From the NCBI GenBank assembly GCA_050287965.1, contig JBNKCX010000040.1, positions 1-64,000 of the forward strand: a stretch of DNA of 64,000 bases, read 5' to 3'. Position numbers and translations under genes: made by a program. Shown one piece after another: positions 1 to 7,744 of the stretch. This stretch comes from CBFDBF01 sp050287965. GTDB lineage: Bacteria > Pseudomonadota > Gammaproteobacteria > Chromatiales > Chromatiaceae. The number at the start of each line of letters is the position of its first letter. Position 1 is the first letter of the stretch. Below the pieces are notes generated by a model. That model was not told where the DNA came from. It worked only from the letters and a program-made list of their open reading frames with translations, and searched no databases.

Positions 1-356
1 AACAGATGAGGAGCAAGAGTGCGGTTTCCATCAGGGCCAGGCGAATACAACACGCCAATTACAGGCCGTATGTAAGTGTGCAGTCGTGACCTTTTCTCCA
101 TCTCTTAAATCCTTTGCAACACAAGGCTGGGTCCATGTAAGCATTTTTTGTTCGGGGACGGGGCGTTCTCGCCTGATTTTTTATGCTTCTGCTTTTTTCT
201 ATTGAATATCCATAAGAATTAGACCGCAGGGAGAAAATGTCAACCACAGAGAAACACCGTTAAATCAGGGAAGAAGATAAAACCCACCGGTTTCTCTCGC
301 TATGGCTTTGGGTTAGGATGCCGGGGGCATCGACCGGTCGTTCAACCGCTAAACCT
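1..356. other. Intergenic region at left edge, no supported gene
   Basis: I see no gene I can support here. A minus-strand ORF at 59-247 has no recognisable motif, hydrophobic pattern or good ribosome binding site. On the minus strand an ATG at 31-29 opens a short hydrophobic stretch (METALLLLIC) that runs off the left edge. It could be the start of a divergent gene but is too short to call. The region is less GC-rich than its neighbours, with several T runs (around 141-147 and 176-202). It presumably carries the promoter for moeB, though no convincing -35/-10 pair stands out. Confidence 0.5.
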
Positions 357-1100
357 ATGGAAGACGAACAGCTCCTTCGCTACAGCCGCCAGATAATGCT
401 ACCCGACATCGGTATCGAGGGGCAGGAACAGCTGCGCTCTTCGCGAGTGCTGATGGTCGGCGTCGGCGGCCTCGGTTCGCCTGCGGCCATGTATCTTGCG
501 GCTGCCGGCGTGGGAACCCTGGTGCTGGTGGATTTTGACCAGGTGGAGCTGAGCAACCTGCAGCGGCAGATCATCCACACCTCCGAACGCATCGGTATGC
601 GCAAGGTGGATTCGGCGAAAGAGACGCTCCTGGCACTAAATCCCGAGTGCCGCGTGGAGACGGTGGCAAAGCGTCTGAACGAGGCGGAACTCGCAACCCA
701 GGTAAAAAAAGCCGACCTGGTTATTGATGCCAGTGACAACTTCGACACCCGCTTTGCCCTCAACAGTGCGTGTGTGGCCAACGGAATCCCCCTGGTTTCC
801 GGCGCCGCCATCCGCCTGGAGGGACAGGTCTCGGTCTTCCGCAACCAGCCCGGCGGACCCTGCTACCGTTGCCTCTACAACAACCAGGGCCGGATGGACG
901 AGAGCTGCGCGGAAAACGGCATACTGGCGCCGGTGGCGGGCATCATCGGAAGCATTCAGGCGACGGAGGCGATCAAGGTCCTGACCGGCGCGGGAGAACC
1001 CCTGAGCGGCCGGTTGCTGCTGCTGGACGCCCTGCGGATGGAATGGCGGACGCTGAAACTCCTGCCGGACCCGAACTGCCCGGTCTGCGGAGATTCTTAA
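357..1100 (+). CDS. moeB: Molybdopterin-synthase adenylyltransferase MoeB (ThiF/HesA family)
   Basis: An E1-like enzyme that adenylates the C-terminal glycine of MoaD (or ThiS) so sulfur can be loaded for molybdopterin (or thiazole) synthesis; cytosolic. The 247-residue product shows the nucleotide-binding loop GVGGLG at 35-40, the DFDQVELSNLQRQ segment after it, the DASDNFDTR motif carrying the conserved catalytic aspartate, and two Cys pairs (CYRC near 172 and CPVC near the end) that bind structural zinc. An upstream in-frame ATG at 318 would add 13 residues. I chose 357 because MEDEQLLRYSRQ lines up with the start of known MoeB proteins. ThiF cannot be excluded, since no moaD or thiS lies nearby. 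Confidence 0.9.
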   Translation: MEDEQLLRYSRQIMLPDIGIEGQEQLRSSRVLMVGVGGLGSPAAMYLAAAGVGTLVLVDFDQVELSNLQRQIIHTSERIGMRKVDSAKETLLALNPECRVETVAKRLNEAELATQVKKADLVIDASDNFDTRFALNSACVANGIPLVSGAAIRLEGQVSVFRNQPGGPCYRCLYNNQGRMDESCAENGILAPVAGIIGSIQATEAIKVLTGAGEPLSGRLLLLDALRMEWRTLKLLPDPNCPVCGDS

Positions 1101-1193
1101 ACGCCGAATGTATAGCAGAAATGCAAAGGTGCGGCGTACTTCCCTATAGGCGCCTCACGCAATACGGCTTGGATACCACAGGAACCCCGGAAA

Positions 1194-1457
1194 ATGGTAT
1201 GGATGTTAGTGTTCATTGGCCCCTTACTGGTTGGTGCGGCTTGCGGACTGATGTTACCAAAGAAACCGGCATTGATTGCGTCTGTAGTTCTTCCATGGAC
1301 ACTGGTTCTGATTTTTAACCTGTACACGGAGTATTACGGTGTTGAAAAAGAGCTGCTGCAGGGGACGTGGCCGTTTTTCCAACTCACCCTAGGAACGGCA
1401 GCAGGGCTTATCGGCCTCATCGGACGGTGGATCGCCGTGCGGCTCCGTAATCGCTAA
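1194..1457 (+). CDS. Small three-helix membrane protein, unknown function
   Basis: I do not recognise this gene. It encodes 87 residues with three hydrophobic stretches (about 3-22, 26-45 and 60-82), so it is probably an integral inner-membrane protein with only short loops and a basic C-terminal end (VRLRNR). It sits 93 bases after moeB and 20 bases before the methyltransferase on the same strand, which fits co-transcription. Start choice is uncertain because a second in-frame ATG lies three codons downstream and no strong ribosome binding site is visible. The regular alternation of membrane segments and charged loops favours a real gene over chance. Confidence 0.55.
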   Translation: MVWMLVFIGPLLVGAACGLMLPKKPALIASVVLPWTLVLIFNLYTEYYGVEKELLQGTWPFFQLTLGTAAGLIGLIGRWIAVRLRNR

Positions 1458-1477
1458 TCGCCGCTGCTCAAACAAAC

Positions 1478-2092
1478 ATGGCATCAGAAAAACTCAACAA
1501 AGATACTCAGGCCTTTTTAGACAAACTGCGCCGGGATATCGTGTTCAGCGATACCCTGCGCGGCCAATACCTCTCCTTCCACACCACCTGGGGTCTGTTT
1601 TCTCCCAAGGGCATCGATGAAGGCAGCCGCCTGCTGCTGGATCACCTGGAGGTAAAGTCCGATGACGACACCCTGGACCTGGGCTGCGGCTACGGCCCCC
1701 TCGGTCTGACTCTGGCAAAACTAGCGCCCGAAGGAACCAGCGTGCTGGTGGACAAGGATTTCGTCGCGGTGGAGTACAGCCGCAAAAACGCCGAACTGAA
1801 CGGCATCCGCAACACGGAGATATTTCTCAGTAACGGTTTCGATCAGATCGGCGACCGACGCTTCGACCTGATCGTCTCCAACCTGCCGGCCAAGACCGGA
1901 AAAGAGCTCTATTACCTCTATTTCCACGACGCCCTCGCTCGCCTCAATCCCGGCGGCAGCATCTATGTGGTCACCATCTCCGGACTGCGCAAGTTCATCG
2001 CCAAGGCGTTTCAGGAGGTCTTCGGCAACTACGAAAAGCTCAAACAGGGCAAAACCTACACCGTGGCACGGGCAAAAAAATTGGGAACCTGA
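1478..2092 (+). CDS. Class I SAM-dependent methyltransferase, RsmC-like
   Basis: A 204-residue methyltransferase of the small RsmC/RlmG-like type, whose members methylate guanines in ribosomal RNA. The SAM-binding motif I reads LDLGCGYGPLG at about 65-75, followed by an acidic VDKD at the end of strand 2. The position that usually reads NPPF/Y in N-methyltransferases reads SNLPAK at about 133-138, so the catalytic loop is altered. It lacks the extra N-terminal pseudo-domain of full-length RsmC. The ATG at 1478 is the first start in the frame and lies 20 bases after the small membrane protein gene. The exact substrate cannot be named from sequence. Confidence 0.8.
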   Translation: MASEKLNKDTQAFLDKLRRDIVFSDTLRGQYLSFHTTWGLFSPKGIDEGSRLLLDHLEVKSDDDTLDLGCGYGPLGLTLAKLAPEGTSVLVDKDFVAVEYSRKNAELNGIRNTEIFLSNGFDQIGDRRFDLIVSNLPAKTGKELYYLYFHDALARLNPGGSIYVVTISGLRKFIAKAFQEVFGNYEKLKQGKTYTVARAKKLGT

Positions 2093-2122
2093 TCAACTTT
2101 TGCCGACAACCCTCCGAATTTA

Positions 2123-2147
2123 TTAGGAAAAAGATTAAAGTTCCTAA
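2123..2147. repeat. Inverted repeat in leader of the GGDEF gene
   Basis: TTAGGAA at 2123-2129 pairs with TTCCTAA at 2141-2147 across an 11-base spacer. It lies just after the methyltransferase stop, about 95 bases before the GGDEF gene. It could be an operator half-site pair or a weak RNA hairpin; there is no T tract, so it is not a standard terminator. Confidence 0.4.
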
Positions 2148-2185
2148 ATATTCCTACCGATACCCTCTGGCAATTCAACAAAAAT

Positions 2186-2210
2186 CCCGGGGAAAGGGGT
2201 TTTCCCCGGG
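2186..2210 (+). repeat. Strong GC-rich hairpin in 5' leader of the GGDEF gene
   Basis: CCCGGGGAAA at 2186-2195 pairs perfectly with TTTCCCCGGG at 2201-2210 around a 5-base loop (GGGGT). The structure ends about 20 bases before the ribosome binding site of the GGDEF gene and is not followed by a T tract on the plus strand. It could be a transcript-stabilising stem, an attenuator or the 3' end of the upstream transcript. Function is inferred from position only. Confidence 0.5.
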
Positions 2211-2241
2211 GGAAAAAGCAATTGGTCAAAGGGAGACCGAG

Positions 2242-3282
2242 GTGTCTTATCAGAAAAATCATGAAACGGACCTGGAGCGGAACGCGGAGCTGATACGGCT
2301 GGTTCTGCCGTTGATGACGCAGCACGGAGTCCCGGCCACACCGCATAATTACACCGTCTGGTATCAGTATGTCGCCGGAGACAATCCCGCCCTGTCGGCG
2401 CAGATCGACGATATGATGCGCCGGCATGCGCACTTCACCCCGGAGATCAACGAGAGCCTGTACGCCGAATATTCCTCCGAGTGCGATATCTCCCACCTGT
2501 TGCACATCCGCCAGGAAGTGGAACAGATCGTCGTGGAGACCGGCGACTCACTCTCTTCCACCGAAGACCACGCCAAACAGTTCGGAAAATCGCTGGAGAA
2601 ATTCACCGAGGCGTGCCAACAGGAGCCTTCAATACAGTCCTTCAGCGCCCTCTTGAACAGCGTGCTGAAGGAGACCCGGGAGATGCACTCCACGGCGGAG
2701 ATGATGCGGCGCAGCTTCGAGGACAAGTGCGCGGAAATCAAGACACTGCAGAAAGAGCTGGAAGAGGTGCGACGCCAGGCCACCCTCGATTCCCTTACCG
2801 GGCTGGCCAACCGTTCCACCTTTATGTCCGCCCTGGAACGAACCATCCGGGAATTCGCCGAGGGCGGCAAGGCGTTCTGCCTGGTGATGTTCGACATCGA
2901 TTTCTTCAAGCGCATCAACGACACCTACGGCCACATCGTGGGTGACAACGTAATTCGCTATATCGGGGATCTGCTGCGCAGGAACATCAAGGGGAAGGAC
3001 ACCGCCTGCCGCTACGGCGGCGAAGAGTTCGCGCTGCTGCTGCCGGACACTCCGCTGGTCGGTGCGCAACGGCTCGCGGAGAACATCCGTGAAGGCCTTG
3101 CCGGTTCAACCCTGGTGCGCACCGGCACCCGCGAACCCCTGGGCCGGGTTACCCTGTCGGCGGGGGTGGTCTGTTATCGTGAGGAGGAGGACTACCTGAC
3201 CCTGATCGACCGAGCTGACCGGGCCCTCTACCGATCCAAGCACAACGGCCGCAACCTCGTCACCGTAGAAAACCAAGCGTGA
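2242..3282 (+). CDS. GGDEF-domain diguanylate cyclase
   Basis: A 346-residue protein predicted to make cyclic di-GMP from two GTP. Residues 1-175 are a helical domain without predicted membrane segments, ending in a coiled coil (about 155-175) that leads into a GGDEF domain from DSLTGLANR (about 183). The active-site signature reads GGEEF at about 258-262, which is catalytically competent. The inhibitory I-site position five residues upstream reads KGKD rather than RxxD, so product feedback may be weakened. Translation starts at a GTG preceded by GGGAGA at good spacing. It follows the methyltransferase by 149 bases containing two inverted repeats, so it may have its own promoter. Confidence 0.9.
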   Translation: MSYQKNHETDLERNAELIRLVLPLMTQHGVPATPHNYTVWYQYVAGDNPALSAQIDDMMRRHAHFTPEINESLYAEYSSECDISHLLHIRQEVEQIVVETGDSLSSTEDHAKQFGKSLEKFTEACQQEPSIQSFSALLNSVLKETREMHSTAEMMRRSFEDKCAEIKTLQKELEEVRRQATLDSLTGLANRSTFMSALERTIREFAEGGKAFCLVMFDIDFFKRINDTYGHIVGDNVIRYIGDLLRRNIKGKDTACRYGGEEFALLLPDTPLVGAQRLAENIREGLAGSTLVRTGTREPLGRVTLSAGVVCYREEEDYLTLIDRADRALYRSKHNGRNLVTVENQA

Positions 3283-3506
3283 CCGCCTGAACTAGGCGCC
3301 TCGCCGCAACGCTGGTCGACGGCGGAAACCCGCTCTCGGCCGGATACCCCGTCGCGACGCCGATAATTTCCCACCTGCCCGGAACTGCTGTTACAGTTTG
3401 TTACAGGCGGAAGAGATACTTCGTGAAAAAATAGCAACTATCGGTCGTTGATCGCTTCGGCCTTTGTATTCTCTACACCTAAAACAATCTGCGAGAGAAC
3501 ACCACT

Positions 3507-4067
3507 ATGTTCAAGAACAGCGCTACAGAATACGGGACCTTCTCCAAGGTGATGCACTGGCTCATGGCCGTCGTTATCCTGGCCCTGGTCGCCGCGGGTA
3601 TCTATATGGCGGACCTGCCGAGAGATACCGACGCCCAGAAGCAATATGCCTTCTTCTTCTACGGCATGCATAAATCCTTCGGGGTAATCGCCCTGGTACT
3701 GATCGCCATACGCCTGGTCTGGCTGCGTATCAGCCCCAACCCGTCCCTGCCGGCGGTATTCGAGGGCAAGGAACGGTTGCTGGTGGAGGGCCTGAAGAAA
3801 CTGCTTTATGTGCTGATGATCGTGGTGCCGGTCAGCGGTTACCTGATGTCCAACGCCGGCGGACACCCCATCAAGTTTTTCGGCCTGTTTGAACTGCCCG
3901 CCATCATCGGCGAGAGCAAGTCATTCGGCGGCTTTGTTCACGAAATGCACGAGATCACCGGCTTCGCCATTCTGTTTGTGGTGCTGCTGCACATGGCCGG
4001 GGCCATTAAACACCGGCTGAAGGAAAAAGGCAGCGAGCGGGACATCCTGAAACGCATGTTGTGGTAA
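3507..4067 (+). CDS. Cytochrome b561 (CybB-type)
   Basis: A 186-residue, four-helix inner-membrane dihaem cytochrome that passes electrons to or from the quinone pool. Histidines in positions typical of haem ligands are visible: H17 in helix 1, H55 at the start of helix 2, H145/H148 before helix 4, and H162/H169 towards its end. Members of this family oxidise ubiquinol with superoxide or serve thiosulfate- or periplasm-linked electron transfer; the partner cannot be named here. It is monocistronic, with 224 bases upstream and an intrinsic terminator directly downstream. The ATG at 3507 gives a start (MFKNSATEYG) that fits the family. Confidence 0.85.
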   Translation: MFKNSATEYGTFSKVMHWLMAVVILALVAAGIYMADLPRDTDAQKQYAFFFYGMHKSFGVIALVLIAIRLVWLRISPNPSLPAVFEGKERLLVEGLKKLLYVLMIVVPVSGYLMSNAGGHPIKFFGLFELPAIIGESKSFGGFVHEMHEITGFAILFVVLLHMAGAIKHRLKEKGSERDILKRMLW

Positions 4068-4084
4068 TTGCTTTTACCTTACGC

Positions 4085-4115
4085 AAAAAAAGCGGCCCGA
4101 CGGGCCGCTTTTTTT
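4085..4115. terminator. Bidirectional intrinsic terminator
   Basis: Seven A residues, a perfect GCGGCCCG/CGGGCCGC stem (4092-4099 with 4101-4108) and seven T residues form a symmetrical Rho-independent terminator. It sits 18 bases after the cytochrome b561 stop and about 60 bases beyond the stop of the oppositely oriented gatB, so it can serve both transcripts. Confidence 0.9.
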
Positions 4116-4177
4116 ATGTACTCAGCAGGAAATCTCCGTTTACCTCCCCCCACAAGCGGGGGAAGTAGATTTTGTGC

Positions 4178-5620
4178 TTACGAAAGCTTCTGTTTCAGCA
4201 GCTGATTGACCTGCTGCGGATTGGCCTTGCCCTGGCTCGCCTTCATCACCTGGCCGACGAAGAACCCGATCATCTTGCCCCGCTTCGCCTCGTCCGCCGT
4301 GCGGTAACTCTCCACCTGTTCGGGATTGCCCGCGATCACCTCATCCACGATTCTTTCGATGGCACCGCTGTCGGTGATCTGCTTCAGCCCCTTGGCATCG
4401 ATCACTTCGTCCGCCGTTCCCTCGCCGGCCCACATGGCCTCGAACACCTGCTTGGCTATCTTGCCGGAGATGGTGTTGTCGCGGATACGCCGGATCAGGC
4501 CGCCCAACATGGCCGCGCTCACGGGTGATTCCCCGATATCCATGGTGTCGCGGTTCAACGCCGCCGACAGATCCCCCATGATCCAGTTGGCCGCCAGTTT
4601 GGCGTCCCCTGCCTCGGCCGCCGCCAGTTCAAAGTAGTCGGCAAGCTCGCGACTGGCAATCAGGGCTGAGGCGTCCAGATCACTCAGACCGTATTGCCCG
4701 GCAAAGCGATGACGCTTGGCGTCCGGCAGTTCCGGCATGTCCGCGGCGATCGCCGCGACGAAGGCGTCATCGAACTCCACCGGCAGCAGATCCGGATCCG
4801 GGAAGTAGCGGTAGTCGTTGGCCTCCTCCTTGGAGCGCATGGAGCGGGTCTCGTCCTTGGCGGCATCGTACAGGCGGGTCTCCTGCACCACCTCGCCGCC
4901 GGTTTCGATGACGTCGATCTGCCGCTCCACTTCGAAGTTGATGGCCTTCTCCAGAAAACGGAAGGAGTTGATGTTCTTCAACTCGGCGCGGGTACCGAAC
5001 TTCTCTTCCCCCTTGGGACGAACCGACACGTTGGCGTCCACGCGAAAAGAGCCCTCCTGCATATTGCCGTCGCAGATACCGAGGTAGCGCACCACCTGAT
5101 GGATCTTGCGGGCATAGGCCACCGCCTCCTTGGCGGAACGCATATCCGGTTCGGAAACGATCTCCAGCAGCGGCGTCCCCGCCCGATTCAGATCGATACC
5201 GGTCATGCCGTGGAAATCCTCGTGCAGGGATTTGCCCGCATCCTCTTCCAGGTGGGCACGGGTTACACCGACGATCTTGGTGGAACCGTCGTCCAGAACG
5301 ATCTCCACATGGCCCTTGCCGACAATGGGCAGCTCGTACTGGCTGATCTGGTAGCCCTTGGGCAGATCCGGATAAAAATAATTCTTGCGCGCGAATACGG
5401 AACGCTTGCCCAGTTCCGCGTCGATGGCGACACCGAACTTCACCGCCATCCGCACCACGTCGCCGTTCAACACCGGCAACACCCCGGGCAACCCGAGATC
5501 GATATTACAGGCTTGGGTGTTGGGCTCGGCACCGAAGGCGGTGGAGGCGCCGGAGAAAATCTTCGATCTGGTTGCCAACTGGGCGTGAATCTCAAGCCCG
5601 ATTACTGTTTCCCATTGCAT
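4178..5620 (-). CDS. gatB: Asp-tRNA(Asn)/Glu-tRNA(Gln) amidotransferase subunit B
   Basis: The 480-residue GatB kinase/tRNA-recognition subunit of the GatCAB complex, which phosphorylates and amidates misacylated Glu-tRNA(Gln) and/or Asp-tRNA(Asn). The N-terminal cradle domain begins WETVIGLEIHAQL and contains the diagnostic FYPDLPKGYQISQ segment at about 92-104. The C-terminal YqeY-like tail domain contains the AMWAGEGTADEVI segment and ends KANPQQVNQLLKQ. Length is normal for the family. It is the last gene of a minus-strand gatC-gatA-gatB set, separated from gatA by a 181-base gap that contains a dispersed repeat. Transcription probably ends at the terminator at 4085-4115. Confidence 0.97.
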   Translation of the reverse strand: MQWETVIGLEIHAQLATRSKIFSGASTAFGAEPNTQACNIDLGLPGVLPVLNGDVVRMAVKFGVAIDAELGKRSVFARKNYFYPDLPKGYQISQYELPIVGKGHVEIVLDDGSTKIVGVTRAHLEEDAGKSLHEDFHGMTGIDLNRAGTPLLEIVSEPDMRSAKEAVAYARKIHQVVRYLGICDGNMQEGSFRVDANVSVRPKGEEKFGTRAELKNINSFRFLEKAINFEVERQIDVIETGGEVVQETRLYDAAKDETRSMRSKEEANDYRYFPDPDLLPVEFDDAFVAAIAADMPELPDAKRHRFAGQYGLSDLDASALIASRELADYFELAAAEAGDAKLAANWIMGDLSAALNRDTMDIGESPVSAAMLGGLIRRIRDNTISGKIAKQVFEAMWAGEGTADEVIDAKGLKQITDSGAIERIVDEVIAGNPEQVESYRTADEAKRGKMIGFFVGQVMKASQGKANPQQVNQLLKQKLS

Positions 5621-5708
5621 TACGTTTTTCTCTATCCAAATTTAGCGCCACACTATTCCATTACCGTGGCCGAATCCGACATTCAGCTCATGTATAGTTC
5701 GAAAATAA

Positions 5709-5790
5709 ACGCAGAGTTCGCGGAGACGCAAAGAAAGCCGCTTGTTAAATACTAACCTTTGCGTCTCTGCGGCTTTGCGTCCTTTGCGTT
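5709..5790. repeat. Dispersed intergenic repeat, ACGCAGAG/TTTGCGTC type, inverted arms
   Basis: Two imperfect inverted arms built from short purine-rich words occupy the gatA-gatB gap: ACGCAGAG, GGAGACGCAAAG and AAGCCGC on the left (5709-5741), and CCTTTGCGTCTCTGCGGC with TTTGCGTCCTTTGCGTT on the right (5757-5790). The same words recur at 31419-31526 between purH and purD. Short intergenic repeats of this composition are scattered through many environmental proteobacterial genomes. The arms could form a long hairpin in the transcript between the two genes. Confidence 0.75.
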
Positions 5791-5801
5791 ATTTTACCGA
5801 A

Positions 5802-7256
5802 TTATGAATATCCCTCGGGCGTCTGCTTGTGCCAATCGGTCTCTTGCTGATAACGGTGCGCGACGTTCAGCAGCCTGGCTTCATCGAAGTAGTTGCCGAT
5901 GATCTGCAGCCCCACCGGTTTTCCGTCCACCGGTTCCACGGGAATGGACATACCCGGCAACCCTGCCAGGTTCACCGCGATGGTGTAGATATCCGACAGA
6001 TACATGGTGACCGGATCGTCGGTCTTCTCGCCGATGCCGAAGGCGGTAGTGGGCGAGGTGGGCCCCATGATCACATCCACCTGTTTAAAAGCCGTTTTGA
6101 AATCCTCTGATATAAGGTGTCTGATCTGCTGCGCCTTGAGGTAGTAGGCGTCATAGTAGCCGGCGGACAGGGCATAGGTACCGATCAGGATGCGCCGCTT
6201 TACCTCGGCACCGAACCCCTCGCCGCGGGAGCGTTTGTAGAGATCCTCCAGATCCCTGGGATTCTCACAGCGATGGCCGTAACGTACGCCGTCGAAACGG
6301 GCCAGGTTGGAGGAGCACTCCGCCGGCGCCACCACATAATAAGTAGGTATGGCCAAATTGGTGTTGGGCAGGCTGATCTCCACCACCTCGGCGCCCAGTT
6401 TTCTGTACGCCTCGATGGCCGTCTCCACCGCCTTACCCACCCCCGGGTCCAGCCCCTCGCCGAAATATTCCTTCGGCAGGCCGATCTTCAGCCCGGCGAT
6501 GTCGTCACTCAGAGAGGCCGTATAGTCCGGCACCGGCTCGTCCACACTGGTGGAATCCTTGGGATCGAATCCCGCCATTACCTGCAGCAGGGCCGCGACG
6601 TCCTCGGCGCTGCGGGCCATGGGACCACCCTGGTCGAGAGAGGATGCGAAAGCGATCATACCGAAACGGGAAACCCGGCCGTAGGTCGGTTTCAGACCGG
6701 TGATGCCGCACAGGGCCGCCGGCTGCCGGATGGAACCGCCGGTATCGGTACCGGTAGCCGCGACACAGAGCCGCGCCGCCACCGCGGCCGCCGAGCCGCC
6801 GGAGGAACCGCCGGGGACCCTGTCGGTATCCCAGGGATTGCGCACCGGGCCGTACCAACTGGTCTCGTTCGAGGAACCCATGGCGAATTCGTCCATATTG
6901 GTCTTGCCCAGTATCACCGCCCCAGCCTCCTTGAACCGGGCCACTACGGTTGCATCGAAGGGGGCGACAAAACGGTCCAGCATACGGGAACCGCAACTGG
7001 TCCTTACCCCGAGGGTGCAGAAGATATCCTTCTGGGCGACGGGGATCCCGGTCAGGGGGGTTGCCTCTCCCGAGCGCAACCGTTCGTCCGCCGCCCGCGC
7101 CGCCTGCAATGCCTCTTCCGACGTCACCGTGATGTAACTGTTGAGCCCGGGATCCAGCCGGTCGATCCTGTCCAGATAATAACGGGTCAGCTCTTCGCTG
7201 GAGAACTCGCCGCCGCGCAGGCCTGCAGCCAATTCGAGAATGCTCTTTTTCTGCAT
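5802..7256 (-). CDS. gatA: Asp-tRNA(Asn)/Glu-tRNA(Gln) amidotransferase subunit A
   Basis: The 484-residue glutaminase subunit of GatCAB, releasing ammonia from glutamine and channelling it to GatB. It is an amidase-signature enzyme: the Ser-cisSer-Lys triad is visible as K76 (AQKDIF), S151 in the GGSSGGSAAA loop and S175 in TGTDTGGSIRQP. The sequence starts MQKKSILELAAGLRG, a typical GatA N-terminus, and the length is normal. One base separates it from the upstream gatC stop, so the two are almost certainly translationally coupled. Long antisense ORFs across this gene are shadows of its codon bias. Confidence 0.97.
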   Translation of the reverse strand: MQKKSILELAAGLRGGEFSSEELTRYYLDRIDRLDPGLNSYITVTSEEALQAARAADERLRSGEATPLTGIPVAQKDIFCTLGVRTSCGSRMLDRFVAPFDATVVARFKEAGAVILGKTNMDEFAMGSSNETSWYGPVRNPWDTDRVPGGSSGGSAAAVAARLCVAATGTDTGGSIRQPAALCGITGLKPTYGRVSRFGMIAFASSLDQGGPMARSAEDVAALLQVMAGFDPKDSTSVDEPVPDYTASLSDDIAGLKIGLPKEYFGEGLDPGVGKAVETAIEAYRKLGAEVVEISLPNTNLAIPTYYVVAPAECSSNLARFDGVRYGHRCENPRDLEDLYKRSRGEGFGAEVKRRILIGTYALSAGYYDAYYLKAQQIRHLISEDFKTAFKQVDVIMGPTSPTTAFGIGEKTDDPVTMYLSDIYTIAVNLAGLPGMSIPVEPVDGKPVGLQIIGNYFDEARLLNVAHRYQQETDWHKQTPEGYS

Positions 7257-7257
7257 C

Positions 7258-7545
7258 TTATTCGATCACCTTGGGAACCAGGTACAGACCGGCCTCGGTC
7301 TCCGGTGCGATGGACTGGAACAGCTCCCGCTGATCGGGTTCCGTGACCTCGTCAGCGCGCAGGCGTTGCGCCATATGCAGAGGATGAGCCATGGGCACCA
7401 CCCCGGCGGTATCCACCGCATTCATCTGCTCCACCAGACCAAGAATCCTGGAGAGATCGGTGGCCACGGCATCCAGCCCCCCGGCGCTGACCGCCAGGCG
7501 TGCCAGGTGCGCAATTTTTTCCACGTCGGTTTTTTCTAAGGACAT
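7258..7545 (-). CDS. gatC: Asp-tRNA(Asn)/Glu-tRNA(Gln) amidotransferase subunit C
   Basis: A 95-residue small subunit that wraps around GatA and stabilises the GatA-GatB interface. The start MSLEKTDVEKIAHLARLAVS is the family signature, as is the central segment with MNAVDTAGVVPMAHPL. It is the first gene of the minus-strand gatCAB operon and is divergent from mreB across about 200 bases that must hold both promoters. The presence of GatCAB indicates that at least one of Gln-tRNA or Asn-tRNA is formed indirectly in this organism, which is established for the family. Confidence 0.93.
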   Translation of the reverse strand: MSLEKTDVEKIAHLARLAVSAGGLDAVATDLSRILGLVEQMNAVDTAGVVPMAHPLHMAQRLRADEVTEPDQRELFQSIAPETEAGLYLVPKVIE

Positions 7546-7644
7546 GCTCCATCCCGATTAAATAAAGGGGCTAACGCTACCATATTCGGTCATTTTCTGC
7601 TGAGAGAAAAGTGTGACCTGCGGCCCCCTCCCCGAGACGGTACC

Positions 7645-7673
7645 TTGCTCAACTCTTCCGCCGTTGCTAGATT
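7645..7673 (+). promoter_or_regulatory. Candidate sigma-70 promoter for mreB
   Basis: TTGCTC (7645-7650) and TAGATT (7668-7673) are spaced 17 bases apart, about 70 bases upstream of the mreB ATG, in the divergent gatC-mreB gap. Both boxes deviate from consensus, so this is a candidate only. Confidence 0.3.
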
Positions 7674-7744
7674 ATGTCAGTTTACCGTGGGGCGAATCGC
7701 TCCGCTGCCGATAGATACACCAACACGCGAGTTAAATTGACATC

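Noticed and set aside
59..247. 62-residue minus-strand ORF at the left edge
   Set aside because: No motif, no hydrophobic or domain pattern, no good ribosome binding site, and its composition resembles translated intergenic sequence.
6117..7346. 409-residue plus-strand ORF opposite gatA
   Set aside because: Long antisense frame caused by GC-rich codon bias. The minus strand encodes complete GatA and GatC with all catalytic motifs.
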